Positions 1-12,652 of a stretch of 64,000 nt of DNA are shown here, one piece after another. Source of the stretch: Panaeolus papilionaceus (Eukaryota; Basidiomycota; Agaricomycetes; Agaricales); NCBI GenBank assembly GCA_015501605.1, contig JADNRZ010000005.1, positions 620,001 through 684,000 of the forward strand, read 5' to 3'. The stretch's first letter is position 1. Each line of letters opens with the position of its first letter. Below the pieces are notes generated by a model. That model did no database searches, was not told the DNA's origin, and was given only the letters and a program-made list of their open reading frames with translations. The position numbers were made by a program, and so were the translations under genes.

Positions 1-744
1 AGATCAGTTTATGTATAATGTCATTCAATCACTCGGCAGTTAGGGACGCGTAACGGAGATGGCATTGATATTCTGATATGCAGCACGACTTGAGTTGCAA
101 ACTGAGCTCGATATGTAGTATTAACTGTCTGATAACCCATCGCGCGACACCCGAAACTTCTGGCAAATTTCCTTTTATTCAACAAGCTATGTCTGCCCAA
201 CAGAACGGAATGTACACGAGAATGCGTGGTAAAATTGAGAGCGCAGCAAGAATTCGAAGAAGGATCAAGAAGCCATGGGCTGCAAGTCATTGCCAATCGC
301 CCGCAGAAGTAGGAGTATTTACTAATGGGGGTCGGAAGTCACAGCGCCCAGTTTTAGATACGGCTAAAGCTAAATGACGGATAATTGTGACTACACAGCA
401 TGGTCATTGTTCTACTCCGGAGGCACTCCATGTAGGCTTGGTAAAGGTCCGGTTTGTTGTATTTTGTGCCTTATTCATATTTCCACACATGATCATAATG
501 CCACCATCAATATTGAACTCGTATTTGCCAAAGCGATTGATTATTAAGACAGGGAGGAAAGAAATGCACAAAAGACATGATATGTTTACAACGTTAGCAA
601 AACGTGCTCAATCTAGACACTTTGAGTCGAGTGTAAAGACAGTGATCGCTTCGAGAGAATGTATTTGACCCAAGTGTTCTACATAGCATATCTAGTTCGA
701 ACGAAAATTTGTCAGTAAGGAGAGATTACAAATAAGGTCAATTC
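1..744. other. No gene recognised at left edge
   Basis: Open frames here are short, on both strands, and have no recognisable motif or plausible splice pattern. The right end is the 3' flank of the UBC4 gene, which reads leftward, so part of it is probably its 3' UTR. Confidence 0.5.
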
Positions 745-1454
<710 letters not shown>

Positions 1455-1865
1455 TTATGCTAGAGAAACGGGGAAAGAAGGAGGAAAGACTTTGGATCGC
1501 GAACGAGATCAACAAGTCGACGACGATGAAGACGTAAGATTGAGAGCGATAACGATGATAAAGAATTAGAAATTGTCGCAATAAAAGACAAGATAATATA
1601 CACACTTTAAAGTAGAATCGGAGTCGTCAAGAGACTGTTGGTGGTGGTTGTGGTTGTGGTTGTGGGATAAGGTGCACTCTGCTTGTTTGGTCCGCTTGTT
1701 ATGCCTCAAAATGATTGGTCAGCTCCGCTCAACGCCTTTTCATCTTTCTTCCAAACACAGCCTTTCTGGCAGATTCCAGTAGTATCAAGTCAAAATGACC
1801 CATCGATGACACAGATTAGACAGGGTTATAGATTTTATTAACACACTTACTTATCTACCTTGGAA
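1455..1865. promoter_or_regulatory. UBC4 upstream region with (TGGTTG)n simple repeat
   Basis: This is the 5' flank of the leftward UBC4 gene. It contains a short microsatellite-like run of TGGTTG/GTGGTTGT units around 1638-1666. No clear TATA box or other named element can be assigned by eye. No coding sequence is supported. Confidence 0.35.
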
Positions 1866-2155
1866 TCACCGAAAAATTCCAGTGTTTACGATCATCGATC
1901 CAATGAATAAATTTGACCGACAACGAGCGATTTTCTCCGGTATGCCCACTTTCGACAGTATCGAAGGGATGTAATACGATACTGGAGTAGATGATCCAAC
2001 GAAGATAATAAAAAACGTGTATAGCTTTGTATGGTTTTGACAGGTCTCGAGGCATGAATCACTCAGCCGACACTTACATCTTTACCAACCAAGGATACCT
2101 GTATTCGTTTTGTGCCTGTCGTGTGACCCACCATTGATTCAACGAGAGCCACCAT
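1866..2155 (-). pseudogene. Possible relic of an MFS sugar transporter
   Basis: On the minus strand an ATG in good context (2153-2155) opens a frame that can be spliced at a GTAAGT donor to a second stretch (about 1866-2024) ending in TGA. The second stretch reads PVSYYIPSILSKVGIPEK, which looks like the conserved segment of fungal LAC12-like sugar transporters around membrane helix 7 (VSYYLP..L..VGI). Together the pieces make only about 78 residues, whereas such transporters have more than 500. No further transporter exons were found on either side. It is best read as a degenerate fragment. The resemblance is by eye only, and a chance match is possible. Confidence 0.28.
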
Positions 2156-3416
2156 GGCGGACTTTATCAAACGCCGCTACTGATCAAAAACGAATATTCA
2201 CCCACTAATTATAATCGGCCACGCACACGCAAGGACTTTGGTTGCGGCAAAAAATAATTGTTATTCCTTTTGTTATTCCTCCCAGAGTTACAATATAACG
2301 CCCATATCTGCGCATCACCGCCCGCGAAGGCGGCTCCGATTGTGCTCGAGTCTCATCTCGTCACCGACACGACACACCAACCCTCTGCTCGCCCATTTCC
2401 CCAAGGAGTCATCTCGGCACTCAAACCTTCAGAGCAGCCCAAGGATCGTGAGCAGAAAGAATGAAGAAAACAAAACAACAAAAAGGAGGGACAGGGACAA
2501 AACATCGCGTTTGACCACGATGTTCAAGACCCGAGAGGAAGGTAAAAAGTGGTCAAACATCGCAGGCATGATACAAGCGATGCTTAGGATGAAACAGAAA
2601 CAAACGAATAAAATCCGCGACACGATCCAAAGGCTGCTCATTGTAACCAATATGTATGAGCGCCAAACCCGATCGTTGGCGTGTATAATCCTTCGACTGC
2701 GGAGAAGAGATGAACCAATGCGGAAGATGCTTCCAGAACTTGAATACGGTGGCCTAAATTATCCTTTGCAGATCTACAAAGGGCCATGAAAAAAGGGACG
2801 GAAAAGGTAGGGAAGAAAACATTTTGAGTAATGGCAGAAAAATAAAATCGTGATATCGAGTCGATGATAAGGTGAGATGGTTTTTACACTTACCTCGACT
2901 GATCAAGCGCATATTCGAGTCGCAAATGTCGGGTATGAGGATGTCATCGAGGTTGATGAGTCTGCACTCTGCTGCAATAACACCAGGAGGTGTGGGATAA
3001 GTAATATAAATTATCAAACTCTGCCAATAGGGTCAACCGAAAATAACCATACCACCCATGTTGCAAGACTTCGCTGGGCCAATGAACCTGTAAAGCTTTT
3101 AGCACGAGGCAACCCAGGAGTAAAGGTGGATTACAGATGTGAATTGCGGGAATATCGCGCTTCTTGGGAAGACTGAGAAGTAATATAACAAGAGAAACGG
3201 GAAGAAGAGAAGGATTAAAGGAAGGACGAGTAGAATAAGTGTGCTCGAAAGCTGTAACCAAACACCCGAAAGTCCCAAGATGCGAAAAGAAAACGCGTGT
3301 AAATAGGCTGCGAGGGTCTACATGTAAAAATGAGAGGAGAAAAGTATGCACAGGAGACAGACAAATGAGACATCGACAGAAAAGAAGAATCAAAGTAGAA
3401 GGAAACAAAGCAGGCA
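2156..3416. other. No gene confidently recognised; possible minus-strand exon remnants
   Basis: The longest frame (plus strand, about 2238-2789) is basic, low complexity and matches no family. On the minus strand two stretches look more protein-like: about 2892-3010, ending at a good GTAAGT donor, and about 2635-2770, with a frame containing HRIQVLEASSALVHLF. They can be joined by a plausible splice, but no start codon or full gene structure could be built. I do not recognise a family. Confidence 0.25.
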
Positions 3417-4032
3417 TCAGTTCTCCTCTTCGTCCTCATCACTGAGTTCCAGGATAAGATAGGTCTGCTGCAAACCTGCAAATGTCTTCCTTCTTGCAAA
3501 TTGTTGTTGGGATGAATTTATTCACTTATTGGGTGGTTGTAGGAGCATTGTTAGAGTCTTGTTCGCCGCAGGGGCTAGTGTGGTGAGGATGACTGGGAGT
3601 TGATCAATGGCGGCACATTCCTGTTCTGGAGCCTGTGATAACATAACAGAGTATCAGCCACATCGCAGAGAAACGAAAATGAAACATGAAAATGGGAAGA
3701 AATAACAAATGTGAAAACGGAGAAAAAAGATGAGCCGCAAGAACACACATAACACTAGCCGTCAACGACTCCTTCAACTTTGCCCTGTCCTGTGCCGTCT
3801 TGGCCTCTTCCAACTTCCCAATCAAGTGCTTGGTTTCCTGTAACCTCTTTTCCATCACTTTCATCTTCATCGCTATTTGTTTCTCAGGTGTGATAGGACC
3901 ACTCGCAGCAATTTGAGAGATCGTCGGTATCTGAGAAGACATGATGACCACCGATGCACCTGAGACCAATGGTCGTCTCTTCTTGGGAGTCGTGGTAACA
4001 ACATTATCGGGGTTGATAATTGAAAGATCCAT
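3417..4032 (-). pseudogene. Truncated duplicate of the 3' end of the neighbouring RRM gene
   Basis: Two exons, 3754-4032 and 3522-3632, give 129 residues from ATG to an in-frame TGA (3522-3524). Exon 1 repeats the coiled-coil module of the adjacent 1214-residue protein: here MEKRLQETKHLIGKLEEA, there HIQETKQLIGRLGEA. The intron sits at the equivalent place in both, and exon 2 repeats the AAI(D/E) segment after it. Beyond the TGA the same frame stays open and still matches the parent's C-terminus, with LQQTYLILELSDEDEEE against LQAQTLVVDLSDGEDEDD, ending at a second TGA at 3417-3419. It is therefore a partial tandem copy carrying a premature stop. It could still be expressed as a 129-residue coiled-coil protein, or be read through. 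No RRM or proline-rich part is present. Confidence 0.75.
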
Positions 4033-4516
4033 GTTTGGAAACGATGAGTGTTGAAGAGTCGAGGAAGAAGCAAAAGTAAAGTAACGAAAATGTTGAAGCA
4101 GTTAAAATAGGGAATGAAAGGTCAGGCACGAAACATGCTGTGCGAAATGGCGGGTGCGGCTCATGCGTTTTGTCAGAACGAGGAAACAACGCGAAAACAG
4201 GGATAGGGAATGGGCCATGATCTCATATGACAAAAAAAGGAGAAGAGAGGCAGAAGGTCCACTCACCGGAAAATGCGATCATCTCCAAAACGGGAAGACG
4301 GGCGGACCCGTAACCGTCACAAAAAAAAAGTTTGAAAACCACCAATGCAGGCGACAAAAGGAAGGAAAAAAGCATCACGAGAAATCCAAAGGCCCGGTTT
4401 TATTCGGCAAAAAAGAAATTGGTAGCGCCGAGCCCAATGCTTCAGAGTCCGGCACAAAAACCGCCAAAACACAAAGAGCGAAATAACAAGATCAAATGAC
4501 TGCCAAACTTCCAACT
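4033..4516. other. Spacer between the RRM gene and its truncated copy
   Basis: This stretch holds no convincing coding sequence. It is the 3' flank of the RRM gene and presumably the promoter, if any, of the truncated duplicate. Confidence 0.45.
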
Positions 4517-7500
4517 TCAGGCCTCTCCATCATAGTCGTCGTCCTCATCCTCCCCATCACTCAGATCAACAACGAGCGTCTGGGCTTGCAGCCCGACAAA
4601 CTGACCAACCCAGCCTGTTTGTTGCTTGCTCGCAAGAGACAGAGTGCTACTAGACGCGCTTGTCGAGTTAGAAACATACGTCGAGAGCGAGGTGTTGCTT
4701 CGTTGAGGGGGTAGACGGCTGCTTGAAGATGAAGATTGCTGAGCCGGATTGATCGGTGTCGATGAACCAGATGTTGATGGCTCCGTAATCGTTGCCAACT
4801 TCTCAATAGCAGCGACTTCCATCGAGTAAATCCTACATAAAAAGGGTCAACAAAGGAATAGAGCTGATCACCCGCGACAATGAAAATGAAGTAAAGAAAG
4901 GAAGAACCCACTTATCCTTCAACTTCATCGCTCTCGACAGCTTGTCTTTCTCCTCTTTACTCGTTGCCTCACCCAGGCGTCCAATCAACTGTTTCGTCTC
5001 TTGGATATGTTGCATAAGGCGCTTCTCCTTCAGCTCCAGTTTCACCTGCAGCGTCACAGGGCCAGAAGGGATGACAACTTCAGGAATAGTCGAAACAGTT
5101 CCATTGGCAGGTTGGCTCTGAGGAGGAGCAGAGGCAGTCTTAGGCTGTACAGACAGTTTCGCAGCTGATGGCTTCGTAGCACTAGCTGTCGTTCCCAAAG
5201 GCTTACTCAGTGGTGTTGGTGATGGTCGTGCAACATTACCAGGACTGGGATCATCAGGCCTTGCCTTAATCGTCTCGATGGTTTGCGTGATGAAAGAAAC
5301 GGCCAAATCCTCAAGCGAGAAATTGGCTGAAGAAATGTTGACCGTCTTCGGTTGATCTAGCAGACCTGGTGGCAAGAAAGACGTTTTTCCTGATTCAGGG
5401 GTGCTCTTTGGTTCGGAGGGCTGAGCAAGTGTAGGAGTAGGAGTGGGAACGGGAGTAGCAGGTGTCTTCGACGCCGCCGCGGCAGCTGCTGCAGCTTTGG
5501 ATTTCTGACTCGCCAAAACAAGTTTCCGCAGCCTATCCTCCGCCCCTTGAGCATCGGCACTTGGTGTAGCAGGTGGAAGTGCTGTCGATGGTGGTGTAGC
5601 AGCTCCAGAGGATACTTGAGACGATACACCCGTAACTGCGGACAAGACAGCCAGCTCACGCTTGCTCTTCTCGATTTGATTTTCCAGCTCCTTTTGTCGA
5701 GCCAAAAGAGCACGTTTGGCGAAACTGGGTCCAGCGGGAGGTGGTTTGAAGGGTTGCTGAGCATGATTTCTGGGTTCTGTCGGAGGACCTGATGATGGTG
5801 TGGCAGGAAGGGGATGAGCTTTTTGAGCTCTTGGTTCTGTGGGAATGGGTTTCATGTATTGCGAAGGATAAGGCGATGGCGGTGGAAGAGGAGGAGGAGC
5901 AACTGCTGGGGGTGGTGGATGAGACCTCGATGGCACAGATTCATATGACATGCGCATGTCAGGTGGCGGCGGATAGTTATTAAAATCTGGATATTTGAGG
6001 TCGTCGTCTTCCCCAAGGTCGTAATCGTCATCTGCCTCCATATCTAAATCCATATCAACTTCCTCGTAATCGTCCAAATCATCAGCTTGACCATCTGTGG
6101 AGGCTACGACAGTCTTCGGTTTCCCGTTCGCCCCATTGTCTGTGTTGGCAGACGCCTGGTTTGCAGCATGTGTTGTAGGTGCCACGGACGATGATTCAGA
6201 GAACGGGGGATAGGGATGCATTCCGAGTGACTCCCATGGTTTGTACCCATATTCGTCATATCCCGCAATGGGTCCCCCTCCTGGAGGCGTAGTGTATGAC
6301 CCAAACCACGACATCGGGTCAACAGACGCGCTCATGGGCTGGTTTGAGTACCCTATACCCATCAAGTGATTGGCAGCACTCGTGTTCGCCTTTTGAGCTT
6401 TTTTCTCCAGGCGTTCCTTCGCCAACCTCCTCTTCTTCTCCTTTTTACTCTCCTTCTTAGGACCTGTATCCGCATGGGCGATAGGTACATGAGCATCCTC
6501 CGATTCCTCCTCTCCCTCCACGATTTCGCCCTCCTCAATCTCCATATCCACATCTTTCTGTTTTGGATTGGGTTGACTGGTCTGAGGCTGAGCTTGACCA
6601 TGAGGTGCTTTCCCCTTATTGGCACTCGGCTCGAGGCGATACCACCATGCTCTGATCAGGTCCTCTCTCGGCTTCCCCTTCATGAACTTTTTGGGACCAG
6701 CAACAACTCCCCCAGGGGCACCAGCATAAATCTCCAAACCTAATCTCGGACTACCCCATGCCCTCTCCGCGGCGTTCTCTCCGGTAAACTCGACCAAAGC
6801 CTTCGCATTCTGTGCATCGATGACCACTCGCACAGGTGCAACTTGCCCCACTTTCTTGGCCCACGAAGTCAGCCACTCTTGGGTGCGACTAGCTTTCGGT
6901 AAACTTGTGAGCACCAACGTCCGTTTAACCTTGGGTACATAAGGAGTTTTATTTCCTGATCCTGCAGCTTTCACATTCGGGGGAATGCGGAAGGTAGAAT
7001 GTCTGAAATCCGGGTCGTGCTCGTGGGTCATACCAATAATCGGAGGCGGTAGTGGCGGTGGCGGTTTAGGAGGAAGACTGTGCGTAGCCGTTTGTGTTGG
7101 TGGAAGCGGTGGTGGGGGAGCAGCTGGCGGGGGAGGTGGAGGTGGAGGTAATGTGACTTGTGGTTGTGGTTGAGACTGTTGTTGAGCCATGAGAAAGCTG
7201 GGTCCTTTCTGGACAGGTTTGGCCTTCGCTGGTTCGCGATGCGGGTTTGCGGGAATAGGTGCGGGAGGCAACGAAGACGTGGTGCCAGGTGGGGGTAAGG
7301 AGGGATACAAGACAGCGTTGTAGGGTATGAAGGGTGGTGCACCAGTGACCGACACAGGAGAAGGCGCTTCACTTCGAGAGAAAGGCGCAGGGAGATCAAA
7401 AGCGGTGGACATGGGCGACCAGCTTGGCCGGCCCAGCTTGGAGCTTCCTGCGCCATCCTGCATAAAGATGTCATGCTGGCTCTGCAATGGTTCATGATAA

Positions 7501-8299
7501 TCCCGGGTGAAATAATGATCGCTCTGAGATACAAAAGTAGACCCCTGAACAAAATTCAAGCCTTTCAAAGGTTTAGGAATTGGCGGAACCGAGGCTGGTA
7601 GTTGCGGCAGTGTGGAGCGGGCCATCGAACGAGTAACCCTGGTTGGCTTTCCAGGTTGATGTGAGCTAGAACTCTGACCCGCCTTTGCCAGTAGTGTTGG
7701 ATTCTGAGGTAAACCCGAAGGCATAGCGTTGGGGTTATTTAAGAGGTCCAAACCCGCTTCCTTGATGCGAGCTTCCTCTTCCGCCTGGCGTTGAAGCCTC
7801 CTGCGACGTTTTCTCGCTTTCTTGCTCTCTGGTACTGGGTTGGTTATACGGTTTTCAAGAGAAGGTTTCACAGAATGTGACCCAATATGAAGATCTGAGT
7901 ATCCGTTCGGAAAAGGCGGATTTTTAGCAGCACTCCGAGATGCGCCTTCATATCCGGTATTTGAAGTCATGCTGCTCGCCCGTTTGCGCTTCTTCCCCTG
8001 CTCTGTTGGCTGTCGTGCTAAGATACCGATCGATTGTTTGAACTAGCGTTGAAATAAGCACAATCTGTCCACATACCATCAAATGAGTGTTGCCACGATG
8101 GCGTTGACAGCAGTGTAGACTGAGGGGGCTGTTGAAAACTATCCTGCATGTCGTCTCTGTCATAGTCCCAGTTCTCTGACAATTGATACGGGCTATCGAT
8201 AGGCCCATCGTCATCATCATTGTAATACTGTCCCTCATCGTCTGAGTCGTCGAGACTAATAGGAAAATCTTGTGTTCCCGCCGTTGCGTAGTTTGCCAT
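4517..8299 (-). CDS. Large proline-rich protein with central RRM and C-terminal coiled coil
   Basis: Three exons join in frame (8077-8299, 4912-8017, 4517-4832) to give 1214 residues. In order: an acidic N-terminus (DSDDEG, DDDDG), a basic nuclear-localisation-like KKRKR near residue 83 and KKARKRRRR near 140, long disordered Pro/Ser/Ala-rich tracts with polyproline runs near residues 363-395, and an RRM-like fold at about 437-510 (TLVLTSLPK as RNP2-like strand, ALVEFTGENAAERAW as RNP1-like strand). An acidic EIEEGEIVEGEEESEDA stretch and a KKEKKRRLAKERLEKKAQKA helix follow. Further on are more polyproline, an Ala run, a coiled coil near 1060-1110, and a very acidic C-terminus (DLSDGEDEDDDYDGEA). 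It is probably a nuclear RNA-binding or RNA-processing scaffold, but I recognise no named orthologue. A truncated copy of its last exons lies just downstream. Confidence 0.85.
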
Positions 8300-8721
8300 G
8301 TCGGCTGTTGGTGACGGTGGTAAAAGACAAAAGTTGGCGTGGGAAATAAATTCTTTGGCTAATAATAATGTTTGAGATCCACGTCGCCTGTTCAGAGCCT
8401 CCAGGGGAAACAACATTAGCAGAAAAGCACAAGAATAGAAAAATAAAATGGCAGTATATTCGGCCTTTTGCATGATAGTACTTGTTTCTTATGAATTTTA
8501 TATGGAATGAACAGGTATATCTACCAAACACTACTAGTAAGATAATATGATGGAAACAGAAACCAAATGAGTGGGTATCATAAATACTACAGAAATGAAG
8601 CACTAAAATTACAGATGTAAAGATCGTAATCGAGGCGCCTACGACTCACATGAGAGGAGACGCCCGTCGCTCTTCCCCAGGAAAAATGAAATAAATAACA
8701 GAAACCCCTATGACCCAATTA
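8300..8721. other. Intergenic region upstream of the RRM gene
   Basis: This contains the 5' flank of the leftward RRM gene and the 3' flank of the membrane-protein gene upstream of it. It is AT-rich with no supported coding sequence. Confidence 0.5.
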
Positions 8722-10172
8722 TCATGGTTTCACAGCCTGGGTATTATTTTCTGGTGCAAATGGAAGTCTGCTCTCCCGAGCTGTAAGTGCAGCCATCGCG
8801 TCCTCCCGCGTTCCACTTGGTCCCTCCTCACCATCATCAGAGCTTGCAGCACTACCCCTCCTCTGTAGTTTAGCCAAATTAGCCCGAGTTTCTGCCCTTT
8901 CCGCCTCCTTCTCAGCCTTCTTCTGCGCAATAGTCCTCTTCATCGTCGACACATACATCTCCACAAGATGCCCATCACCATTTTCAGCCGCAAACGACTT
9001 CCTCTTCATCTCCATTTCGTCCGGTCGAGGTGGTGACAAATCCATCCCAGCCTGAATGGCTCGTTGCCTCCTCTTATGTCTCCTCACCATCCAGACGATG
9101 AACGCGATAAGCAGAAGACCAAATATGGCTGCTGCAATCGAACCTCCAATAACACCCATATTCCTCTGTGCAGGCTTTTTGACGTCAGCGGGGTTGGGTA
9201 TTGGGCTTTGTGTAGGCCCAAGACAAGATGAATCGCTGGCAGGCGCAATCTGGATGAGGCTGGATGCAGGACTGGTTCGGTTCTTCGCATCAGTCATAAT
9301 AAACATGACATCTTCAAAAGCGTTAATTCGGACTGGCCAGGAAAATGTTGTGCTTCCTGCTGGGGGGGTTAGACGGAATAGCTGTCGTCTGGTAACAATT
9401 CCCTGACCACCTGTTGAGCTGGGAGATTATTTCAAATGGGATATCTGACTCACTGTTATCGTTACAGGTTGTTCTGCCCCTGAGTAGTCTGAGAAGTTGG
9501 CTTGTCTGAACATGATTTAGCACCACTGCATCTCCAGAAGCACAATAATAATACTCACTGGCACTGTGACAGTTCTGATGGTGCATTGAAAGTAAACTCG
9601 GACGCTGTTCACGCACACGAAATGATGCGTCGCTTGTCAGTACGAACCGCACAAAATACGCCAGGTATGGGATTATGATGCGTACCCAGCGGAGCCGTAC
9701 TGCATGTCGACGCAGCACCCTTCCTCCTGTTCCCAACAATGAATGGTCGAGTTGGGCCACCAGCATTCAACGATGTGGCATCTGCGAGCATGAATACGAC
9801 CTCTTGGTTCTCGGCATAAGGCAGAGGAAAGGAAAACATCGAAGATTGCGTTCCTACTGCCTCTGCTGGTACAGGGAAGCTACGAGGAGGTGCTCCTGAC
9901 TGAGAAATGGCATCAAGCATCAGAGTATTGTTGATGCTTAATAAAAACAATGACGACGCACCGAAATTGTGTAGATGGTAAACGGAGCCTTGCCCCCTAT
10001 ACAACAAAAATCAAAGCGAAGTCAACAACATCCCCGTCCCAATAGGAAGACACTGAGAAATACGCGTACCAAACCACTGAAATGTGATATTTGAACACTC
10101 ATGGGGAAAATCGTTAGTGAAAGTCACAGGAATGAATGGGTTGAGACCAAGTGTCGTAGGCAAAGCTGACAT
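8722..10172 (-). CDS. Single-pass plasma-membrane protein, Agaricomycete family
   Basis: Six exons join in frame (10070-10172, 9962-9996, 9686-9899, 9559-9604, 9454-9505, 8722-9402) to give 376 residues. The extracellular half has the pattern of a widespread but uncharacterised basidiomycete family: a CSNITFQWFGGKAPFTIYTIS segment (Cys, then W-x-GG-x-x-PFTIY), two exons ending in QCQ, and SDYSGAEQPVTIT. One strong transmembrane helix follows (GVIGGSIAAAIFGLLLIAFIVWM) with a basic stop-transfer RRHKRRQRA. The cytosolic tail of about 130 residues is charged and includes a predicted helix rich in KAEKEAERAETRA. No catalytic motif is seen. The start used here gives little room for a classical signal peptide, so an additional upstream exon is possible. 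Function unknown. Confidence 0.85.
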
Positions 10173-12652
10173 GGCCAGGTGTGGGGTTGGTATTAAGGAT
10201 TGACTTGAAAAATGGTGGTGGTCAAGGTTATAAACCCGGGTTTAATGCTCGCTGCTAATGCTGCTCCACTTGTTCAGCGAACAAATTGGGCAGTAAATTA
10301 AACTTGCCACGCCCAAGCAGCGACTTCGACAGTTGCTATGAGCGCCTTTAGTGGCCCAAAATCTATTTGTTAATAGAAAAATTGTTAGAAAACGAGTTTT
10401 GTCGACGATGAACGAAGATTTAAAAGGGACTGCTGCCAAATGGGAAATAACCTACACGAGTTGGCTGGGTCGGAAAGCAAACTGGGGAATGTTAGGTGTG
10501 GTAATCTCAGCGTCAGGGACAACGTGATGGTCGCCCATCATTGACATGCCGCGATCATCATCAACCTGAGATTCGTTACATTGTAATCCTTGTGAAACTT
10601 GGATTTCTCATTCTAACTTTGTTTCTGCTCAAAGCTTGGGACGCAGCATGTATGAGAAGTTGTATATCCAGTACCTCATATTATTTTGAATTTTGAAGCT
10701 TTATTCACCTCAAAAACTCAATATTCAACAGCTTCCGACTCAAATGCATGGCATTTCTTGGCGCGGAAAAGGTGGCAAAACTGCCCCTCAGGTATCCAAA
10801 ACTTGCCATAGAACACTATACAGACAAAACTCTTGTATAAACCCACTCCACCGAGTTTCCAAATGCGCAGCTCAACTCTGAATTGAACAATGTAAGTGGG
10901 CGTAATGCCAACCAATGCCTAGAATAACCAAGCCGGATTGGCAATCCCACAAGCTAAATCCAATGGCCTCGAGTTGGCCTTGAGGTTCGAGAGAGTTGCA
11001 GCGAGGTCAATAAAGGGGATTACTCGAGTAGATTACCTTCTTCGCTTTGTTTGACCACTTCGCATGTTAATTGTGGAAGACATCAGTATCAAAAACCCGT
11101 CGCTCCGTAGACATTGCCTGTCTCAATTCGCTGATGAAAATATCTTAAGTATTTTGGGCTCGAACCACATAAATAAAGTTTTTCGAACGGCAGATAAGAC
11201 GAGGGCAGGTACAAGGCGCAAAATTTGCACACGCCGCGTAAGAATAGAAATAACCCTCGGGTATGCGGCACAAATCCTGATAACGTGGGTATATTAATAC
11301 TCGAAAGACCCTTAATAACCTAGAATTGAGAACAGACAGACAAATGTCGGTTTAATTCCGAAGTCAATGCAATGAACGACTGGTCGAGCCATTAAAATTC
11401 TTCGAAGCAGTCTCTCTGTGGTTGAAGTGCTTAGAACCAACAGGGATATTGCCGTTCGTACCTTCAAGCCTTGACGGGTTGAGTAAACAAAGTGGTGGCT
11501 ATATACTTGGGATACCAGCTTAAAATTAGGCATACATATTAGTACGTGGTAAGGTGCATCGCGGGCCATATGCCAATGGCTCCAGCTGACAACCTGCTCC
11601 AGTATGCCTTGACGGTGGTCGGTCAATACGGCGTCGTCCCGACTCTCATAAAAGAACTCAAAAATACATTCATCTCCAAATAACTGAGTGTCAATTCGGT
11701 TACGAGCGGCTGAGCTTTCCGTGGCGGATATACCGGACACGAAAGGCAAGCTCTGAAGTCATCACTATCATGATTATGATTGATAATTAGGATCAGGCGG
11801 TATGCTTCCAAATATTGCAATTGGCTCTTGATTAGCTGAATTGGCCGATTTTATGGTCCTCAGGGACGAAAATGGGAACTTCCTTTAAATGTTTGTGCAG
11901 TGCAGTACCCTTCATATAGAGCGGGACACCCATAAACAAGATCTGTCAAGAAACTCGACGGTCAGAAAGAAAAGAGGCATATAAATCTGGCAGAGGGCGT
12001 CAGAAACCCTGCCTTCGAAGGAATCGACAGAAATTGGTGCTGGAAGCTGAAATCCGCAAACTCGAAAAGAAAAGGAGTGGGAATGATTCTGACTCCGATG
12101 ATGCCTCTGCAAGTGTTGTGTCATGCTCCAACGACGTAGTGGTGGAAATTCGGGCCATGGTATCAAGATACGCTGTGGATGACTCGACACAAGGGCGATG
12201 GAGGTGTGCATTGCCGAAAGGCCTTTTTAAACCATGTTCTCTGCAGCGGTAATTTAGTGCCGACGGACGATCGCAGCGCACGACATAATGAGAAAAACAT
12301 TGAAGGTCGAAGCGCCCATTTTGAACATCGAACGACCCACGATTATAGGCTCGCCATATCACCCCACACCACATTCCCCACAATGATTCAGAGTGCCCTG
12401 ATATCTGAGAGCTAATATTGCTTGAAGACCTTTCCCTGATTAAATTTCCTCCGAAACAGTGGAGATGCCCTCGAGTGGTAGAGAAACACGGATTGTTTTC
12501 ATGTTACCTGTTAGGAATGCGTTCGGGTCTCAACCGCTAGTAGCAATATTGGGGGTCAATCAAGAGTGGTTCAAAGACATTCATTATTCACCAATAACAG
12601 AATTTTTGTCAAATAAATATTCAACCAAATGAAAGCAAGACATTTAAAAGCA
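10173..12652. other. Gene-poor region
   Basis: About 2.5 kb without a supported gene. A plus-strand stretch near 12020-12190 reads LVLEAEIRKLEKKRSGNDSD and looks like a small acidic coiled-coil exon remnant. A minus-strand stretch near 11560-11750 also stays open with mixed composition. Neither can be joined into a gene. No transposon ends, long repeats or RNA genes were seen. Confidence 0.4.

Noticed and set aside
2238..2789. 183-codon plus-strand open frame
   Set aside because: Basic, repetitive composition, no motif or homologous feel, no splice support; overlaps more protein-like minus-strand stretches.
6985..7173. Glycine-rich plus-strand open frame
   Set aside because: Antisense of the polyproline region of the RRM protein; proline codons read as glycine on the other strand.
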